The notes below the pieces were generated by a model. That model made no database searches, was not told the origin of the DNA, and worked only from the letters and a program-made list of their open reading frames with translations. Below are positions 19,722 through 29,376 of a DNA stretch of 64,000 bases, piece after piece; within the stretch, counting starts at the first letter, position 1, and every line of letters starts with the position of its first letter. Position numbers and translations under genes: made by a program. This DNA is from Nitrosomonas sp. (lineage in GTDB: Bacteria; Pseudomonadota; Gammaproteobacteria; Burkholderiales; Nitrosomonadaceae): NCBI RefSeq assembly GCF_020852615.1, contig NZ_JADZAJ010000039.1, positions 62,001 to 126,000 on the forward strand, read 5' to 3'.

Positions 19722-19850
19722 TTAACTGAGGCCTGCTCTTATGTGCAGGTAGTCGGTAATTGCTGCCTCTCGCCTTCCCTCCCTGAGGCGAGGCCTTACA
19801 AACAAGGCGATTCTCCCCGGCTCAATCCCCTTTAGCCGGGGTTTTTTTTT
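19722..19850 (+). ncRNA. Candidate structured small RNA between hemB and engB
   Basis: On the plus strand there are three hairpins in a row: CCTGC/GCAGG (19732-19736 with 19745-19749), CTCGCCT/AGGCGAG (19769-19775 with 19786-19792) and GCCTT/AAGGC (19793-19797 with 19804-19808). They are followed by a strong terminator (19815-19850). No plus-strand gene lies upstream that would need this terminator: both neighbours, hemB and engB, read on the minus strand. A TTGATA at 19701-19706 could be a −35, but no good −10 is seen. It does not resemble 6S RNA, since the ends do not pair. Alternative: the reverse strand forms a leader of hemB. Confidence 0.38.
19815..19850 (+). terminator. Strong intrinsic terminator on the plus strand
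   Basis: An 8-bp stem CCCCGGCT (19815-19822) / AGCCGGGG (19834-19841) is followed by nine T residues. The stem contains the stop codon of engB, which is on the opposite strand. Read on the minus strand the T-run becomes an A-run before the stem, so it works only for plus-strand transcripts. Confidence 0.75.
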
Positions 19851-20493
19851 GATCGCTGATTTCAGCGTTATTCTGCTGCAGTACGCCGGATTCTCCTGCA
19901 TCAAACCAGTTTTGCAATAATTGCGAGGCTTCCTCCACTCCGCTTGTTTTCAGGCTGGAAAATGTCTGGACGGTGCAATACGGGTAATTGGCAGACAAAA
20001 ATCGCCTGACTTTGTTCAGTGTCGCCAGTGCCGCACTCCTGCTTAATTTGTCTGCTTTGGTCAGCAGTATGTGTACCGGTTTTTCTGTCTGCCTGAACCA
20101 GTCCAGCATTTGCAGATCGAGTTCTGTCAGCGGATGGCGAATATCCATGATAAGTACCATGCCGTACAGCGGCTGGCGGGTTTGCAGATAAGTGCTCAGC
20201 AGATGTCCCCAGTGCTGACGGACAGCCAGCGGTACCTGGGCATAACCGTATCCTGGCAGATCAACCATGAAACGTCCTTCCGCAAGCCGAAAAAAATTGA
20301 TGTGCTGCGTCCGGCCGGGCATTTTGCTGACAAAGGCAAATCGTCCCCTTCCCACCAGTGTGTTGATTGCACTTGATTTCCCGGCATTTGAGCGCCCGGC
20401 AAAAGCAACTTCAATTCCGGCGGTTTTTGGTAAGCCCTGTAACTGGTTGACCGTTGTGAAAAATTCAGCGTGTCTGAAAAGCGGGTGTGTCAT
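19822..20493 (-). CDS. engB: Ribosome biogenesis GTPase EngB/YsxC
   Basis: 223 aa from the ATG at 20493, which has AGGA six bases upstream; a start 17 codons earlier would overlap the coaX end. A single GTPase domain: G1 [18 protein letters not shown]2/G3 region TQHINFF and [10 protein letters not shown]4 LLTKADKL. The family is needed for assembly of the large ribosomal subunit. The last ten codons (QKKTPAKGD) are encoded by the arm and T-run of the plus-strand terminator, an economical overlap. Order birA-coaX-engB suggests one transcription unit. Confidence 0.94.
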   Translation of the reverse strand: MTHPLFRHAEFFTTVNQLQGLPKTAGIEVAFAGRSNAGKSSAINTLVGRGRFAFVSKMPGRTQHINFFRLAEGRFMVDLPGYGYAQVPLAVRQHWGHLLSTYLQTRQPLYGMVLIMDIRHPLTELDLQMLDWFRQTEKPVHILLTKADKLSRSAALATLNKVRRFLSANYPYCTVQTFSSLKTSGVEEASQLLQNWFDAGESGVLQQNNAEISDQKKTPAKGD

Positions 20494-20524
20494 GGTGTCC
20501 TGATAGATAACGTGTTGCAGGTGG

Positions 20525-21274
20525 CTATTCCTGTTCTCCGGCAATAATAATCAGCCCTTCCAGCACCAGATTATCCACAATCTGATGCGAAATACGTATG
20601 TGGGGAGCCAGAAGTGCGGCACCGCCACCCGTCAGGATGATTTCTGCCGGTATCTGCCCGTTTGAATAGCTGGAAAGCTGATCATGCATTCGTTCCAGTG
20701 CGCCCGTCAGCGCCTGGATCATGCCACTGAACAATGCGTTTGCAGTATTGATCGGAAAATTCTGGAAACTGCCTGAATTCGGGATGGCGAATGTTCCGGC
20801 ACGGCCTGCCAGCGCCTGTTTCATGGTATCCGGCCCGGGTACAATAATACCTCCCAGGAATTCGCCTGTGGCAGCCAGTGCATCAGCTGTCATGGCGGTA
20901 CCGATATCCACAACCAGACACGCGCGCTGTACTCTGTGCCGTGCGGCGATCAGTGCCATCCAGCGATCACATCCCAATTGCTCCGGGCGGGTATAACGAT
21001 TGATGACACCGCACTGGCTGGCTTTGGCGCTAATCAACCTGGGCGGTACCTGCCATGGTTGCAGTAATACTGCTAAATCCTTTTCAGCCTGTAGCCCTGC
21101 CACGTTGGAAATCAGTACAAGCGATGGTATCGGTAACCGGGTCCAGCTTTGTTTCAGCATCATGCGCCGGTCTTGCAATGTGCTGCCATTAGCCAGCCAG
21201 CGTTCACCATCGTGCAATCCCCATTTGATGGCAGTATTACCGGAATCAATCGCCAGTACAAAAGAAGTGCTCAT
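20525..21274 (-). CDS. coaX: Type III pantothenate kinase
   Basis: 249 aa. CoaX phosphorylates pantothenate in the first step of CoA synthesis and, unlike CoaA, is not inhibited by CoA. Seen: the ASKHA-fold phosphate motif [13 protein letters not shown] at the N-terminus, [13 protein letters not shown], the second phosphate motif [28 protein letters not shown] and the adenosine motif [10 protein letters not shown]. The start lies one base after the birA stop, matching the common birA-coaX pair. engB follows 31 bases after the stop. Confidence 0.95.
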   Translation of the reverse strand: MSTSFVLAIDSGNTAIKWGLHDGERWLANGSTLQDRRMMLKQSWTRLPIPSLVLISNVAGLQAEKDLAVLLQPWQVPPRLISAKASQCGVINRYTRPEQLGCDRWMALIAARHRVQRACLVVDIGTAMTADALAATGEFLGGIIVPGPDTMKQALAGRAGTFAIPNSGSFQNFPINTANALFSGMIQALTGALERMHDQLSSYSNGQIPAEIILTGGGAALLAPHIRISHQIVDNLVLEGLIIIAGEQE

Positions 21275-21275
21275 G

Positions 21276-22265
21276 TTATGCCAATCCGCGCAGGGAGATT
21301 TCCCCGCTTCTTAATTGCACGATACCTTCGGGGGTATTGACCAGCAAGGCCCCATCCGGGGCTACGCCGGTTGCGATACCATCCCTGCTGGAGCCATCCG
21401 GAAAACGGATCTGCACTGCTTTATTCTGATAGGCATGACATTGCACCCATTCCTCAGCAAAAGGCTCAAAACCGTGTTGTTCAAATATATCCAGCACCCC
21501 GATCAATTCTTTCAGTAAAACTGCCAGCAGCTGATTTCTGTCCGGCATTTTTCCGGTAACACTGGCGATATCGGTTATCTTTTGATCAACCCGATCTTTC
21601 GTAACGCTGGAAAGTTTAAGGTTCAGCCCGATACCGATAATCACGGTGCCCGGGCTCAGCATGTCGCCGTGTAATTCGATCAATATCCCGGCCAGCTTGC
21701 TGGAGCTGGACAGCACATCATTTGGCCATTTCAGCGAAACATCGCTTATACCAATCCTTTTCAGGGCGCGAACAATTGCCACACCCGTCGCCAGACTTAA
21801 GCCGGAAAGTGCATTGACGGCACATTGTGATGGCCACAGAACCGAAAAAGTCAGGCTGTCTCCCAATCCTGATGACCATGAACGCCCCCGACGGCCACGC
21901 CCTTGTGTCTGCAGTTCTGCTGCCAGAACCTGCCTGACCCGGTTAGCGGAAGCAGCTTGACTGACTGCACGCTGTAACAGTAGCGAATTGGTTGATTCGA
22001 CTATATCTGCAATTTCTATTTGTACGGAATCAGCATGATCGGCAAGATGCCGGTATATTTGCGCGCTATCCAGCCATTGCACCGGATTCAGCCAGTGGTA
22101 TCCGCGCCCGGGAATTTTATGGATTGTCAGGCCGTAATTTCCCAGGTCTTGCAGCGCACCGGAAATGCTTGCACGCGAAACATTCAGTGCCTGTCCCAAT
22201 GTTGTACCGGAGTGGAAATTACCATCGCTCAACATTCTCAGGATGGCAAACGTCAGTGGCTTCAT
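21276..22265 (-). CDS. birA: Biotin protein ligase / biotin operon repressor
   Basis: 329 aa, bifunctional type. An N-terminal winged helix ([37 protein letters not shown]) suggests DNA binding as in E. coli BirA. The ligase domain shows [15 protein letters not shown] (the GRGRRGR biotinyl-AMP loop), LKWPNDV and IGIGLNLK. The C-terminal SH3-like domain follows ([20 protein letters not shown]). It activates biotin and attaches it to acetyl-CoA carboxylase BCCP. No bio operon is in the window. First gene of the birA-coaX-engB group. Confidence 0.95.
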   Translation of the reverse strand: MKPLTFAILRMLSDGNFHSGTTLGQALNVSRASISGALQDLGNYGLTIHKIPGRGYHWLNPVQWLDSAQIYRHLADHADSVQIEIADIVESTNSLLLQRAVSQAASANRVRQVLAAELQTQGRGRRGRSWSSGLGDSLTFSVLWPSQCAVNALSGLSLATGVAIVRALKRIGISDVSLKWPNDVLSSSSKLAGILIELHGDMLSPGTVIIGIGLNLKLSSVTKDRVDQKITDIASVTGKMPDRNQLLAVLLKELIGVLDIFEQHGFEPFAEEWVQCHAYQNKAVQIRFPDGSSRDGIATGVAPDGALLVNTPEGIVQLRSGEISLRGLA

Positions 22266-22358
22266 GACAGGTTCCGGGCTGCTTTTACAAACGTTTCCGA
22301 TTTATCCGGCACGGACAATTCTGCTGCAGGTGTTGTCACTATTTGGCAGATCATAATG

Positions 22359-22384
22359 AAAAAAGCGGATTGCTCCGCTTTTTT
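22359..22384 (-). terminator. Terminator between smbP and birA
   Basis: Perfect 11-bp stem (22359-22369 with 22374-22384) around a four-base loop, with GC core GCGGA/TCCGC and six A/T pairs at its base. It can act in both directions. It lies 60 bases after the smbP stop and about 95 bases before birA on the same strand, so it should separate the two. Confidence 0.8.
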
Positions 22385-22443
22385 CCGGGTGTGCCCCTGA
22401 TTCTGCCAGAGGCACACGTGTTTCAATAATACTGCTGCTCAGC

Positions 22444-22794
22444 TTAACGCTCGGAGGCACGCAGGTGCTCGATTGCTTCTTCCACATGCTTGGTAGCCAC
22501 GCCAACATGGCCTTCTTCACCATGCTTGATGGCGTCTTCCAGGTGTTTGATTCCATGAACAATGTGCTCAGTGCCTGCGCCCTTGGCATTATTGGCTGCC
22601 TCTTTAGCGTGTTCCAGACTTTCCCGGGCATGCTCAAGCAATTCCTTAACATGGCCTTCTTTGCCATGCACCACCGCTTCATCAGCGTGCTTCAGTGCTT
22701 CATCAACATGAACGGTATGCGAATCGGCATATACCTGTGTACTCAAAAGCAGTGCGGTTGTTAAAGCTGCAATTATTTTTATCAGGGTTTTCAT
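22444..22794 (-). CDS. smbP: Small periplasmic metal-binding protein SmbP
   Basis: 116 aa. A signal peptide ([23 protein letters not shown]) precedes a mature protein built of roughly ten heptad-like repeats with a recurring His, such as [15 protein letters not shown] and [18 protein letters not shown] count 14 His in the mature part. This matches SmbP of N. europaea, which binds several Cu and other divalent ions and folds as a helical bundle. The likely role is copper buffering in the periplasm, relevant to a copper-rich ammonia oxidation chain. The ribosome site AGGAGA is clear and a terminator follows. It is transcribed alone. Confidence 0.93.
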   Translation of the reverse strand: MKTLIKIIAALTTALLLSTQVYADSHTVHVDEALKHADEAVVHGKEGHVKELLEHARESLEHAKEAANNAKGAGTEHIVHGIKHLEDAIKHGEEGHVGVATKHVEEAIEHLRASER

Positions 22795-22987
22795 AATAGC
22801 TTCTCCTCTTTGTATTAGTCGTTCGGGGTGTATGAATTTTCAGTCACAACACGGTGAATGCAGGGAAAAGCTGACTAACGTACAAACCGGACCCCGCCGC
22901 CCACTTTATGAAATCCACACACTTGTTTTTATATCACAGTTCATTGCCAGCAGATAGTATTACGAGTATTTACGCTGGTGTAACTGA

Positions 22988-23809
22988 TCAGATACCGCGC
23001 AACAACTCATTGATACCGGTTTTAGAACGGGTTTTGGCATCGACCTGTTTTACGATTACTGCACAATACAGGCTGTAGCGGCCATTTTCAGCCGGTAAAT
23101 TACCGGAAACCACTACTGATCCCGGAGGGATCCGGCCATAGGTAACTTCACCGGTTTCGCGGTTGTAAATTTTGGTGCTCTGGCCGATGTATACCCCCAT
23201 TGAAATTACTGAATTTTCACCGACGATTACGCCTTCGACAATTTCGGAACGGGCGCCAATAAAGCAGTTGTCTTCGATGATGGTTGGGCTTGCCTGCACG
23301 GGTTCGAGTACGCCACCGATGCCGACACCCCCGGAAAGATGTACATTCTTGCCAACCTGTGCGCAGGAACCTACTGTCGCCCAGGTATCCACCATGGTAC
23401 CTTCGTCAACATAAGCGCCAATATTCACATAAGAAGGCATCAGCACCACGTTGTTTGCGATAAAGGCACCCTTGCGGACCGCTGCCGGTGGAACCACGCG
23501 AAATCCGCCATCACGAAAGTCGCGTGAGCTGTAATCCGCAAACTTGGATGGGATTTTGTCAAAATAGTTGGAAAACCCGCCTTTGATGAAGTTGTTGTCT
23601 TCCATGCGGAAAGACAGCAGGACAGCCTTCTTGATCCATTGATGAACTGTCCATTCGCCATTGATTTTTTCAGCAACACGCAGTTTGCCGTTATCCAGCA
23701 TGCTGATAACCTGGGCAACCGATTCCTTCAGGTTGGCTTCAACATTCCGCGGGGTGATTTCGGCACGCCTTTCAAAGGCATTTTCGATGACAGCCTGTAA
23801 TTGCTCCAT
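22988..23809 (-). CDS. dapD: Tetrahydrodipicolinate N-succinyltransferase
   Basis: 273 aa, the typical length. It transfers succinyl from succinyl-CoA to tetrahydrodipicolinate in the lysine/diaminopimelate pathway. The left-handed beta-helix with hexapeptide repeats is visible from about residue 110 ([36 protein letters not shown], then [24 protein letters not shown]). The N-terminal helical domain includes [16 protein letters not shown]. Ribosome site TTAGGAG is seven bases from the ATG. It follows dapC by 26 bases on the same strand, so the two steps are co-transcribed. Confidence 0.97.
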   Translation of the reverse strand: MEQLQAVIENAFERRAEITPRNVEANLKESVAQVISMLDNGKLRVAEKINGEWTVHQWIKKAVLLSFRMEDNNFIKGGFSNYFDKIPSKFADYSSRDFRDGGFRVVPPAAVRKGAFIANNVVLMPSYVNIGAYVDEGTMVDTWATVGSCAQVGKNVHLSGGVGIGGVLEPVQASPTIIEDNCFIGARSEIVEGVIVGENSVISMGVYIGQSTKIYNRETGEVTYGRIPPGSVVVSGNLPAENGRYSLYCAVIVKQVDAKTRSKTGINELLRGI

Positions 23810-23835
23810 GTGACTCCTAACTAAAAATAATCAGA

Positions 23836-25035
23836 TCAGAATTTTCCGGCAATGTCCCTGATTCGCTCCATTGCTTCCATACATTCCGTGACAGTCGCAA
23901 CCAGTGCGATCCGCACGAAATCTTCCCCGGGGTTGATACCATGTGCCTCCCGTGCCAGATAGCTGCCCGGCAACACAATAATATTTCTTTCACAGTATAA
24001 ACGCCTGGAAAAATCGATACCGCTGATGGGTGTTCTCAGCCATAAATAAAACCCGGCATCCGGCATGCTGACTGGAAGCGTGTCTCCCAGAATGTGCATG
24101 GCACCAGCAAATTTTTCACGGTAGAGTATGCGGTTTTCAATTACATGCTGTTCATCACTCCAGGCGGCGGTGCTGGCCGCCTGTACAGCCGGGTTCATGG
24201 CGCTGCCGTGGTAAGTGCGGTACAACAGGAATTTTTTGAGGATAGTTGCATCCCCTGCCACAAAACCGGAACGCATCCCCGGTACATTGGAACGCTTGGA
24301 CAGGCTGCTGAAAACAACCAGGCGGGGAAATCCGCTGCGTCCGAGTTTTTCTGCTGCTTCCAGTGCACCCAGCGGAGGGTGCGCCTCGTCGAAATAAATT
24401 TCTGAATAACATTCATCCGCCGCGATCACAAACCCGTAGCGATCGGACAGATCGAATAAATGTTTCCATTCATCCAGCGTCAATACCTTGCCGGTAGGAT
24501 TATTGGGGGAACAGATATATGCCAGCTGCGTGCGTTCCCATACCGTATCAGGAAGTTGCGTGGTGTCGATTGAAAAACTGTTTTCCGGTAGCTGGTTGAG
24601 AAAATAAGGGGTTGCCCCCGCCAGTAACGCGGCACCTTCATAAATCTGATAAAAAGGGTTCTGACAAACCACTGCCGGCCGGGAGGTACCGTGTGTATCA
24701 ATAATCGCCTGGGCAAATGCGAATAATGCTTCCCGACTGCCGTTGACCGGAATCACTTCAGTATCAGGGTTGATGGAAGGCAGGTGATAGCGTTTCATCA
24801 GCCAGGCTGCGATACCGGTACGTAAGTTATCTGCACCAAGCACGGTGGGATAACGCGCCAGCCCTTCAAGATTGCTGATCAGCTCCTGTCTGATAAATTC
24901 GGGCGTGCTGTGCCTCGGTTCACCAATATGCAGCCCGATCGAGGTCAGTGAAGGATCGGCGGGGGTGAGATCCTCAAACAGCCTGGTAAGTTTCTGAAAG
25001 GGGTATAACTGAAGATTTTCCAGTGAAGGGTTCAT
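23836..25035 (-). CDS. dapC: Succinyldiaminopimelate transaminase (DapC type)
   Basis: 399 aa, class I/II PLP aminotransferase. Visible: substrate/cofactor motifs VNGSREALFAFAQ, CSPNNPTGKVL (PLP-binding Asn), AADECYSEIYFDE (PLP Asp and Tyr), and SSLSKRSNVPGMRSGFVAG holding the Schiff-base lysine. The position just upstream of dapD, in the same operon, assigns it to the N-succinyl-LL-diaminopimelate step rather than to another amino acid. Such DapC proteins are typical of betaproteobacteria and Neisseria. Confidence 0.92.
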   Translation of the reverse strand: MNPSLENLQLYPFQKLTRLFEDLTPADPSLTSIGLHIGEPRHSTPEFIRQELISNLEGLARYPTVLGADNLRTGIAAWLMKRYHLPSINPDTEVIPVNGSREALFAFAQAIIDTHGTSRPAVVCQNPFYQIYEGAALLAGATPYFLNQLPENSFSIDTTQLPDTVWERTQLAYICSPNNPTGKVLTLDEWKHLFDLSDRYGFVIAADECYSEIYFDEAHPPLGALEAAEKLGRSGFPRLVVFSSLSKRSNVPGMRSGFVAGDATILKKFLLYRTYHGSAMNPAVQAASTAAWSDEQHVIENRILYREKFAGAMHILGDTLPVSMPDAGFYLWLRTPISGIDFSRRLYCERNIIVLPGSYLAREAHGINPGEDFVRIALVATVTECMEAMERIRDIAGKF

Positions 25036-25231
25036 ACTTTTTCAAGATTGTCCGCGACATTACGCTTGCGGATTGGATGCACTGCTTTCGGGAAGCGCGG
25101 TAAAAATGTTAAACCCGAATTATAAAGTGCACAGATAGCCTTGACCAAACAAAAAATCTGAATCGGGATTTTTTAACAGATCGCTGGAAGTGTATCGAGG
25201 ATGCACCTGCTGCAAGGCGGGTTGACTGTTG

Positions 25232-26323
25232 TTACCTTGCTGCTATCCCGCTTTCGTTCCTTAATATATTCCAGCGCTCTGCCAGGATCTGAAAAACCAG
25301 AGGGTTACTGGAAATTGCAGCAATTTCATGATTAAGCCAAAACGAGGGCTGGGTCCAGTTGAAACTGCCAAAAATTGACCAGACGCGATTGCCGTCTTCG
25401 ATCAGCACAAATTTAAGGTGCATCGGAAGTTTTTCGGAATTAAGAATACGTCTGAACCGGATTCCGGCAGAAGCCAGACGCTGTTCTACTTCGGGGGTTA
25501 CGCGCCGGTGGGTGGATTCTGCAAAGATTTCCAGTGTGACACCGCGTTGCGCAAGGTTGATCATGACATCGACTGCACTCTTTGTCCTGATGTGCGAGGC
25601 GGCAATACGGACGCGCGCGTTGCTGCTGATGCCGCGTAAGAACTGGATGACAGGATGCGAACTGAGTCGCGGCCAGAAGTGAATAATGGTGTCCGTACCC
25701 TGGATATCATGACTCGCCCTGGCAGAAAAACGATACCAGAGCCCGGGAGGGGACTGGTACAACTGTCTTGCGTGTTTCACCAGGCCGTCTACCAGAACAG
25801 GATCTATGAGGCCGAACAGCGCGTTATAGCCACGGTCCTGGTCACCAATTTCCTGAAGGATGGCAGGATCTTCCTGCAACATGTTTCCCGAAGGATTGAA
25901 AGAACCGATAAAAGCAACAGGCTGAGGGTGGGAAAAACAATACAGTTTTTCATGCAGCTGCGGTTTCCATGATTTATTTGATGGAGAAGGGATCCCGGGA
26001 AGAGTGATGATTCGCAATGCATCATCCAGCCCGTCCGGCCCTGAAAGCCCGGTAATAACAGCATCATTGGCGTGAGGAATGCGCGGCCTTCCTTCCAGGC
26101 ACAGCGTAACGCGGACACCCCGTTTTTTTGCCTGAATAAGTGCATCGGCCAGGCGAAGGTCACGGAAATAGTAGGTTACCCAATCAATCGTGCCGCCGGC
26201 GGGGACAGCTGCAATATGTGCTTCCAGCACATTGCGCAGGTGGCCGGGCATCTGATCCGGGCCGCCAAAATGAATTTCAGGTGAAAATTCTGCAGAAAAT
26301 GGTGAATCCGGCGGGGTATGCAT
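25232..26323 (-). CDS. Phospholipase D-fold protein with altered HKD motifs
   Basis: 363 aa, no signal peptide. Two half-domains show the PLD pattern: LHEKLYCFSHPQPVAFIGSFN (first half, residues about 125-145) and MHLKFVLIE then FGSFNW (second half, about 310-330). The His and Lys of both HxK motifs and the GSFN segments are kept, but the usual Asp four after Lys is Ser in the first and Glu in the second. The fold covers phospholipases, nucleases and cardiolipin synthases; the function here is unknown. No recognisable ribosome site. It ends about 200 bases before dapC, which is on the same strand. Confidence 0.75.
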   Translation of the reverse strand: MHTPPDSPFSAEFSPEIHFGGPDQMPGHLRNVLEAHIAAVPAGGTIDWVTYYFRDLRLADALIQAKKRGVRVTLCLEGRPRIPHANDAVITGLSGPDGLDDALRIITLPGIPSPSNKSWKPQLHEKLYCFSHPQPVAFIGSFNPSGNMLQEDPAILQEIGDQDRGYNALFGLIDPVLVDGLVKHARQLYQSPPGLWYRFSARASHDIQGTDTIIHFWPRLSSHPVIQFLRGISSNARVRIAASHIRTKSAVDVMINLAQRGVTLEIFAESTHRRVTPEVEQRLASAGIRFRRILNSEKLPMHLKFVLIEDGNRVWSIFGSFNWTQPSFWLNHEIAAISSNPLVFQILAERWNILRNESGIAAR

Positions 26324-26372
26324 AAAAAGGATGTGGCCTACCGCATCAGGCTGTTAATCCATATTGACATTT

Positions 26373-27698
26373 TCATCCCTGCTGCTCATCTGTTGTTTTG
26401 CCTGAGGCCCCGGTTTTTCCCGCTTTTGCCCGCCGGGTTTCATTCTCAAGCAGGGCTACATAACGTGGCAGAACATCAGCACCACCAGCATGTAACATTT
26501 CATTGATGAAGCGCTGGCGATTTTCTTCCACATAAAAATTATCGCACCCTTCGGATAAAAATTTGTTGATCAGCAGGTAGACATCATCCCGGCATTTCAG
26601 TTCTGTTTCCGGCATGTAATGCGCCATGGCGGACCGGCCGGCATGAAGATAATCTGCTGCCAGTACCGGCTTTTTTGCTTTGATGGCTTCAAATACGACG
26701 GAAGTCGCCAGATCAATGATGACATCCGCCCAGTTCATCAGAGGAATGGAATGTACATTGTCTGCTGCCACGCTGACATTCGGAAGCTCACGCAGAGAAG
26801 CGCTTCTGGTGAATGACTGTCGCCAGCCGCCTCGCGTATGAGGTTTGATTATCAGCTCCACGCCGGGAAGTGCAGCAATCAGGCCGGTGATCTCACTGAC
26901 TTCTTCCCAGAACGTGGTGAATTCACTCTTTCTCAGGAACATGACGATTTTGAGGCGAGTATCCGGTCGAGTCTGGTGCCCGGATACCGGTGACAGTTTG
27001 GCAAGCCTCTCCAGCCATTCGTCACAATAGCGTGGAGAGCCCAGTACAGCAATGGCCTGGCTGTTCAGAAACGGGCGAAAACGGGTTGCGCATAATTCAT
27101 TGGGGACGACCAGTTTGTCGAATATTCTGGCATCGGCATACAGGGTATCCGGCTTCACGACCCATTCACGATGGCGTATCAGCCGGTTGGCATGCGGGCT
27201 GTCACCATGCGGTAGTGATACCGCGCCATGTCCCCTTTCCTGTGCCATGCTGATAATGGTTTCAACCCACTCAATCGGGATGGGTGACCCTTTCGTAATC
27301 CAGTCAAAGACAACCACGCCTTCACCGGTATTGCCAAAAGCACGATCCAGCAATCGTCGGGCTGTTTTCTGCCAGATTGCCGCCCGTTTACCGGCATCGT
27401 ATTTCCGGGCCAGTTTTTCAGCCAGCCGCCCAAGCAGGAAAATACGCCGCACCCCCTTGGCCAGAAGGAATGCCTGCAGTTTCCATAACAAAAATTCATG
27501 TGGAAATAACACGCTGCGGAGATGTGCTACACGAACATGGTTCAGTGTACCCAGAAACCGAATACGGTAATCAGCCAGAAATTTGGGGGGTCCCAGCAGA
27601 ACCACATCAGCACTATGGCCCGATTCCGACCACTTGGTAACAACCGGAGTAATGTGATCTATATCGTTATAATGACGGAGAAAAAACAGAGCTTTCAT
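26373..27698 (-). CDS. Glycosyltransferase-like (GT-B fold) protein, function unknown
   Basis: 441 aa from the ATG at 27698 (MKALFFLRHYNDIDHITPVV); the frame is open for 37 codons further upstream but those look non-coding. The N-terminal half begins with a Rossmann-like strand. The C-terminal half resembles the nucleotide-sugar-binding side of GT-B enzymes or of CDP-glycerol transferases: KIVMFLRKSEFTTFWEEV, ELIIKPHTRGGW, and DVIIDLATSVVFEAIKAKKPVLAADYLH, where the donor-binding Ser/Glu usually lies. It may act on surface polysaccharide. No other polysaccharide genes are adjacent. Confidence in the fold is moderate, in the substrate none. Confidence 0.6.
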   Translation of the reverse strand: MKALFFLRHYNDIDHITPVVTKWSESGHSADVVLLGPPKFLADYRIRFLGTLNHVRVAHLRSVLFPHEFLLWKLQAFLLAKGVRRIFLLGRLAEKLARKYDAGKRAAIWQKTARRLLDRAFGNTGEGVVVFDWITKGSPIPIEWVETIISMAQERGHGAVSLPHGDSPHANRLIRHREWVVKPDTLYADARIFDKLVVPNELCATRFRPFLNSQAIAVLGSPRYCDEWLERLAKLSPVSGHQTRPDTRLKIVMFLRKSEFTTFWEEVSEITGLIAALPGVELIIKPHTRGGWRQSFTRSASLRELPNVSVAADNVHSIPLMNWADVIIDLATSVVFEAIKAKKPVLAADYLHAGRSAMAHYMPETELKCRDDVYLLINKFLSEGCDNFYVEENRQRFINEMLHAGGADVLPRYVALLENETRRAKAGKTGASGKTTDEQQG

Positions 27699-27881
27699 AA
27701 CAGGGCAGAGCAGCAGGTTGTTTATTATAGGGATGGGAGCAGGTTGCTGAAATATACGTAAGTGATCGGATAAGCCGGGGATTCTGCCAGCTTGGCGATC
27801 GGTTGCCAATCAGGGGCGGCAACATTGCTGCCAATTTATCGCGGCAAAACAGCAGCCATTGGTGAAAACAGGAGGATTACC

Positions 27882-28406
27882 ATGAATCATCAGGGAAACA
27901 GGAAAACGAGCCATACTGATCTTGCAGCTCGGGTCAGGCAGGGGATATGGATTGGGGTGGCAGCCGCAATTGCTTCGTATGCACTACCTTCGCTGGCAGA
28001 AAATATCGGTAGTGTATCAACCCGGTTCAAACTGCTGGGTGCCAACGATAAAATCGTGGTGGAGGCTTTTGATGACCCGGAAGTGGCTGGCGCAACATGT
28101 TATTTGAGTCGGGCGAAAACCGGCGGAATCAGCGGTACGGTGGGGGTGGCCGAGGACAGATCTGAGGCTTCTATCGCCTGCCGCCAGACCGGATCGATCA
28201 CGCTGTCTGAGAATATAAAAAACGGTAAGGCGGATGGTGATGAGGTATTCAAGAAGAATACTTCACTGCTGTTCAAAACCTTGCAGGTGGTCCGCTTTTA
28301 CGATGCCAAACGCAATGTTCTGGTTTACCTTTCTTATAGTGACCGGATTATTGAAGGGTCACCACAAAACAGTATTTCAGTCATTCCCATTATGCCCTGG
28401 CATTAA
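27882..28406 (+). CDS. creA: CreA-family exported protein
   Basis: 174 aa from the ATG at 27882, chosen for GGAGG six bases upstream. A signal segment ([17 protein letters not shown]) is followed by the CreA core: [42 protein letters not shown], then [15 protein letters not shown] and [39 protein letters not shown]. Two Cys (in ATCYLS and IACRQ) are conserved. CreA is widespread in proteobacteria but its role is not established. Divergent from the glycosyltransferase-like gene. Confidence 0.88.
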   Translation: MNHQGNRKTSHTDLAARVRQGIWIGVAAAIASYALPSLAENIGSVSTRFKLLGANDKIVVEAFDDPEVAGATCYLSRAKTGGISGTVGVAEDRSEASIACRQTGSITLSENIKNGKADGDEVFKKNTSLLFKTLQVVRFYDAKRNVLVYLSYSDRIIEGSPQNSISVIPIMPWH

Positions 28407-28782
28407 CTGCGAATGTCATCATGATATTGTGGGGGGTATACGGCCGGCTCAGGAACCTGTATCGGATTGTTCCGGAATGGGCTGTTCCAGATCGACCTCC
28501 TGAATGTGGCTGTACACGATCCAGTCCAGCAGGGGCGACTGCGCGGTTCAGTGGGGTTTGGTATAAGTATTCGGTATCAGAGGAGAGAAAACCGGTCGGG
28601 ATGCTTTATAAGAAAAATATCCCGGCCGGTTTAAATGAAGCAGCGAGCTTTGGAGAAATGTTAGCGAGACAGCCAGTTCAAGGAAAAAGTCGGCAAGAAA
28701 GCGGAGTTTATACGTGATAAATGAGCATTTTTAGCCGACTTTTAGCGCAGAAATGGCAACGCAGGAATTTTTCAGAGGTTCC
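28407..28782. other. Gene-free interval with two hairpins and a possible repeat-element end
   Basis: Between creA and ahpC, which converge here. A 14-bp inverted repeat (28589-28602 with 28619-28632, one wobble) forms a hairpin with no T-run. A 10-bp inverted repeat (AAAAGTCGGC 28685-28694 with 28734-28743) follows. The last 19 bases, read on the minus strand, begin GGAACCTCTGAAAAATTCC and resemble the terminal repeat of an IS5-like or MITE element, abutting the ahpC stop. On the minus strand 28448-28540 has a short open stretch (about 30 codons, ending EQSDTGS) with no start, possibly a gene remnant. Confidence 0.4.
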
Positions 28783-29346
28783 TTAGATCTTGCCAACCAG
28801 ATCTATGGAAGGTTTTAGTGTGGCGGCGCCTTCAGTCCATTTGGCCGGACACACTTCGCCAGAGTGTGTGGAAACATATTGTGCTGCCTTGACCTTACGC
28901 AGCAGTTCTGCAGCGTTGCGGCCAATATTGTTATCCTGCACTTCAAATGCTTTGATCTGACCTTCAGGATTGATAATGAAGCTTCCACGCAGAGCCAGTC
29001 CGGCTTCTTCAATAAGCACATCAAAATTACGGGACAATTCTCTGGTTGGATCGCCTACCAGCGGATAGCGAACTTTACGAATCACGCTGGAGGTGTCATG
29101 CCAGGCTTTGTGTGTGAAATGTGTGTCTGTTGAAACACCGTAAACCTCGACCCCGATTTTCTGGAATTCCTCGTAGTGATCAGCCAGATCCTCAAGCTCG
29201 GTCGGGCATACAAAAGTAAAATCCGCGGGGTAGAAAACAATAACCGACCACTTCCCTTTCAGGGTTTTGTCAGTTATTTCGACAAAATCATTATTATGGT
29301 ACGCAGTTGCTTTGAATGGCTTTACAGTAGTGTTAATCAGTGACAT
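28783..29346 (-). CDS. ahpC: Alkyl hydroperoxide reductase C (peroxiredoxin)
   Basis: 187 aa, nearly the length of E. coli AhpC and collinear with it ([11 protein letters not shown] start, LVGKI end). A typical 2-Cys peroxiredoxin: peroxidatic Cys in FVCPTE near residue 47, resolving Cys in GEVCPAKW near residue 166. It reduces hydrogen and organic peroxides in the cytoplasm. Its usual partner ahpF is not adjacent, so reduction must come from elsewhere. Upstream, a −10 TATTAT (29377-29382) joins an 18-base dyad (29382-29399), a candidate control site. sdhC diverges from it. Confidence 0.96.
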   Translation of the reverse strand: MSLINTTVKPFKATAYHNNDFVEITDKTLKGKWSVIVFYPADFTFVCPTELEDLADHYEEFQKIGVEVYGVSTDTHFTHKAWHDTSSVIRKVRYPLVGDPTRELSRNFDVLIEEAGLALRGSFIINPEGQIKAFEVQDNNIGRNAAELLRKVKAAQYVSTHSGEVCPAKWTEGAATLKPSIDLVGKI

Positions 29347-29376
29347 TGCCGTTCCCTTTTATGTAGTTGACACAGA

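Noticed and set aside
20572..20580. A perfect DnaA box (TTATCCACA) in the plus strand
   Set aside because: It is a single site inside the coaX coding sequence, with no cluster of boxes or AT-rich unwinding region. The origin is more likely beyond 64000 near rpmH/dnaA.
25151..25174. Inverted repeat AAAAAATC/GATTTTTT downstream of the PLD-fold gene
   Set aside because: Almost wholly A/T pairs with an eight-base loop; not stable enough to support a terminator call.
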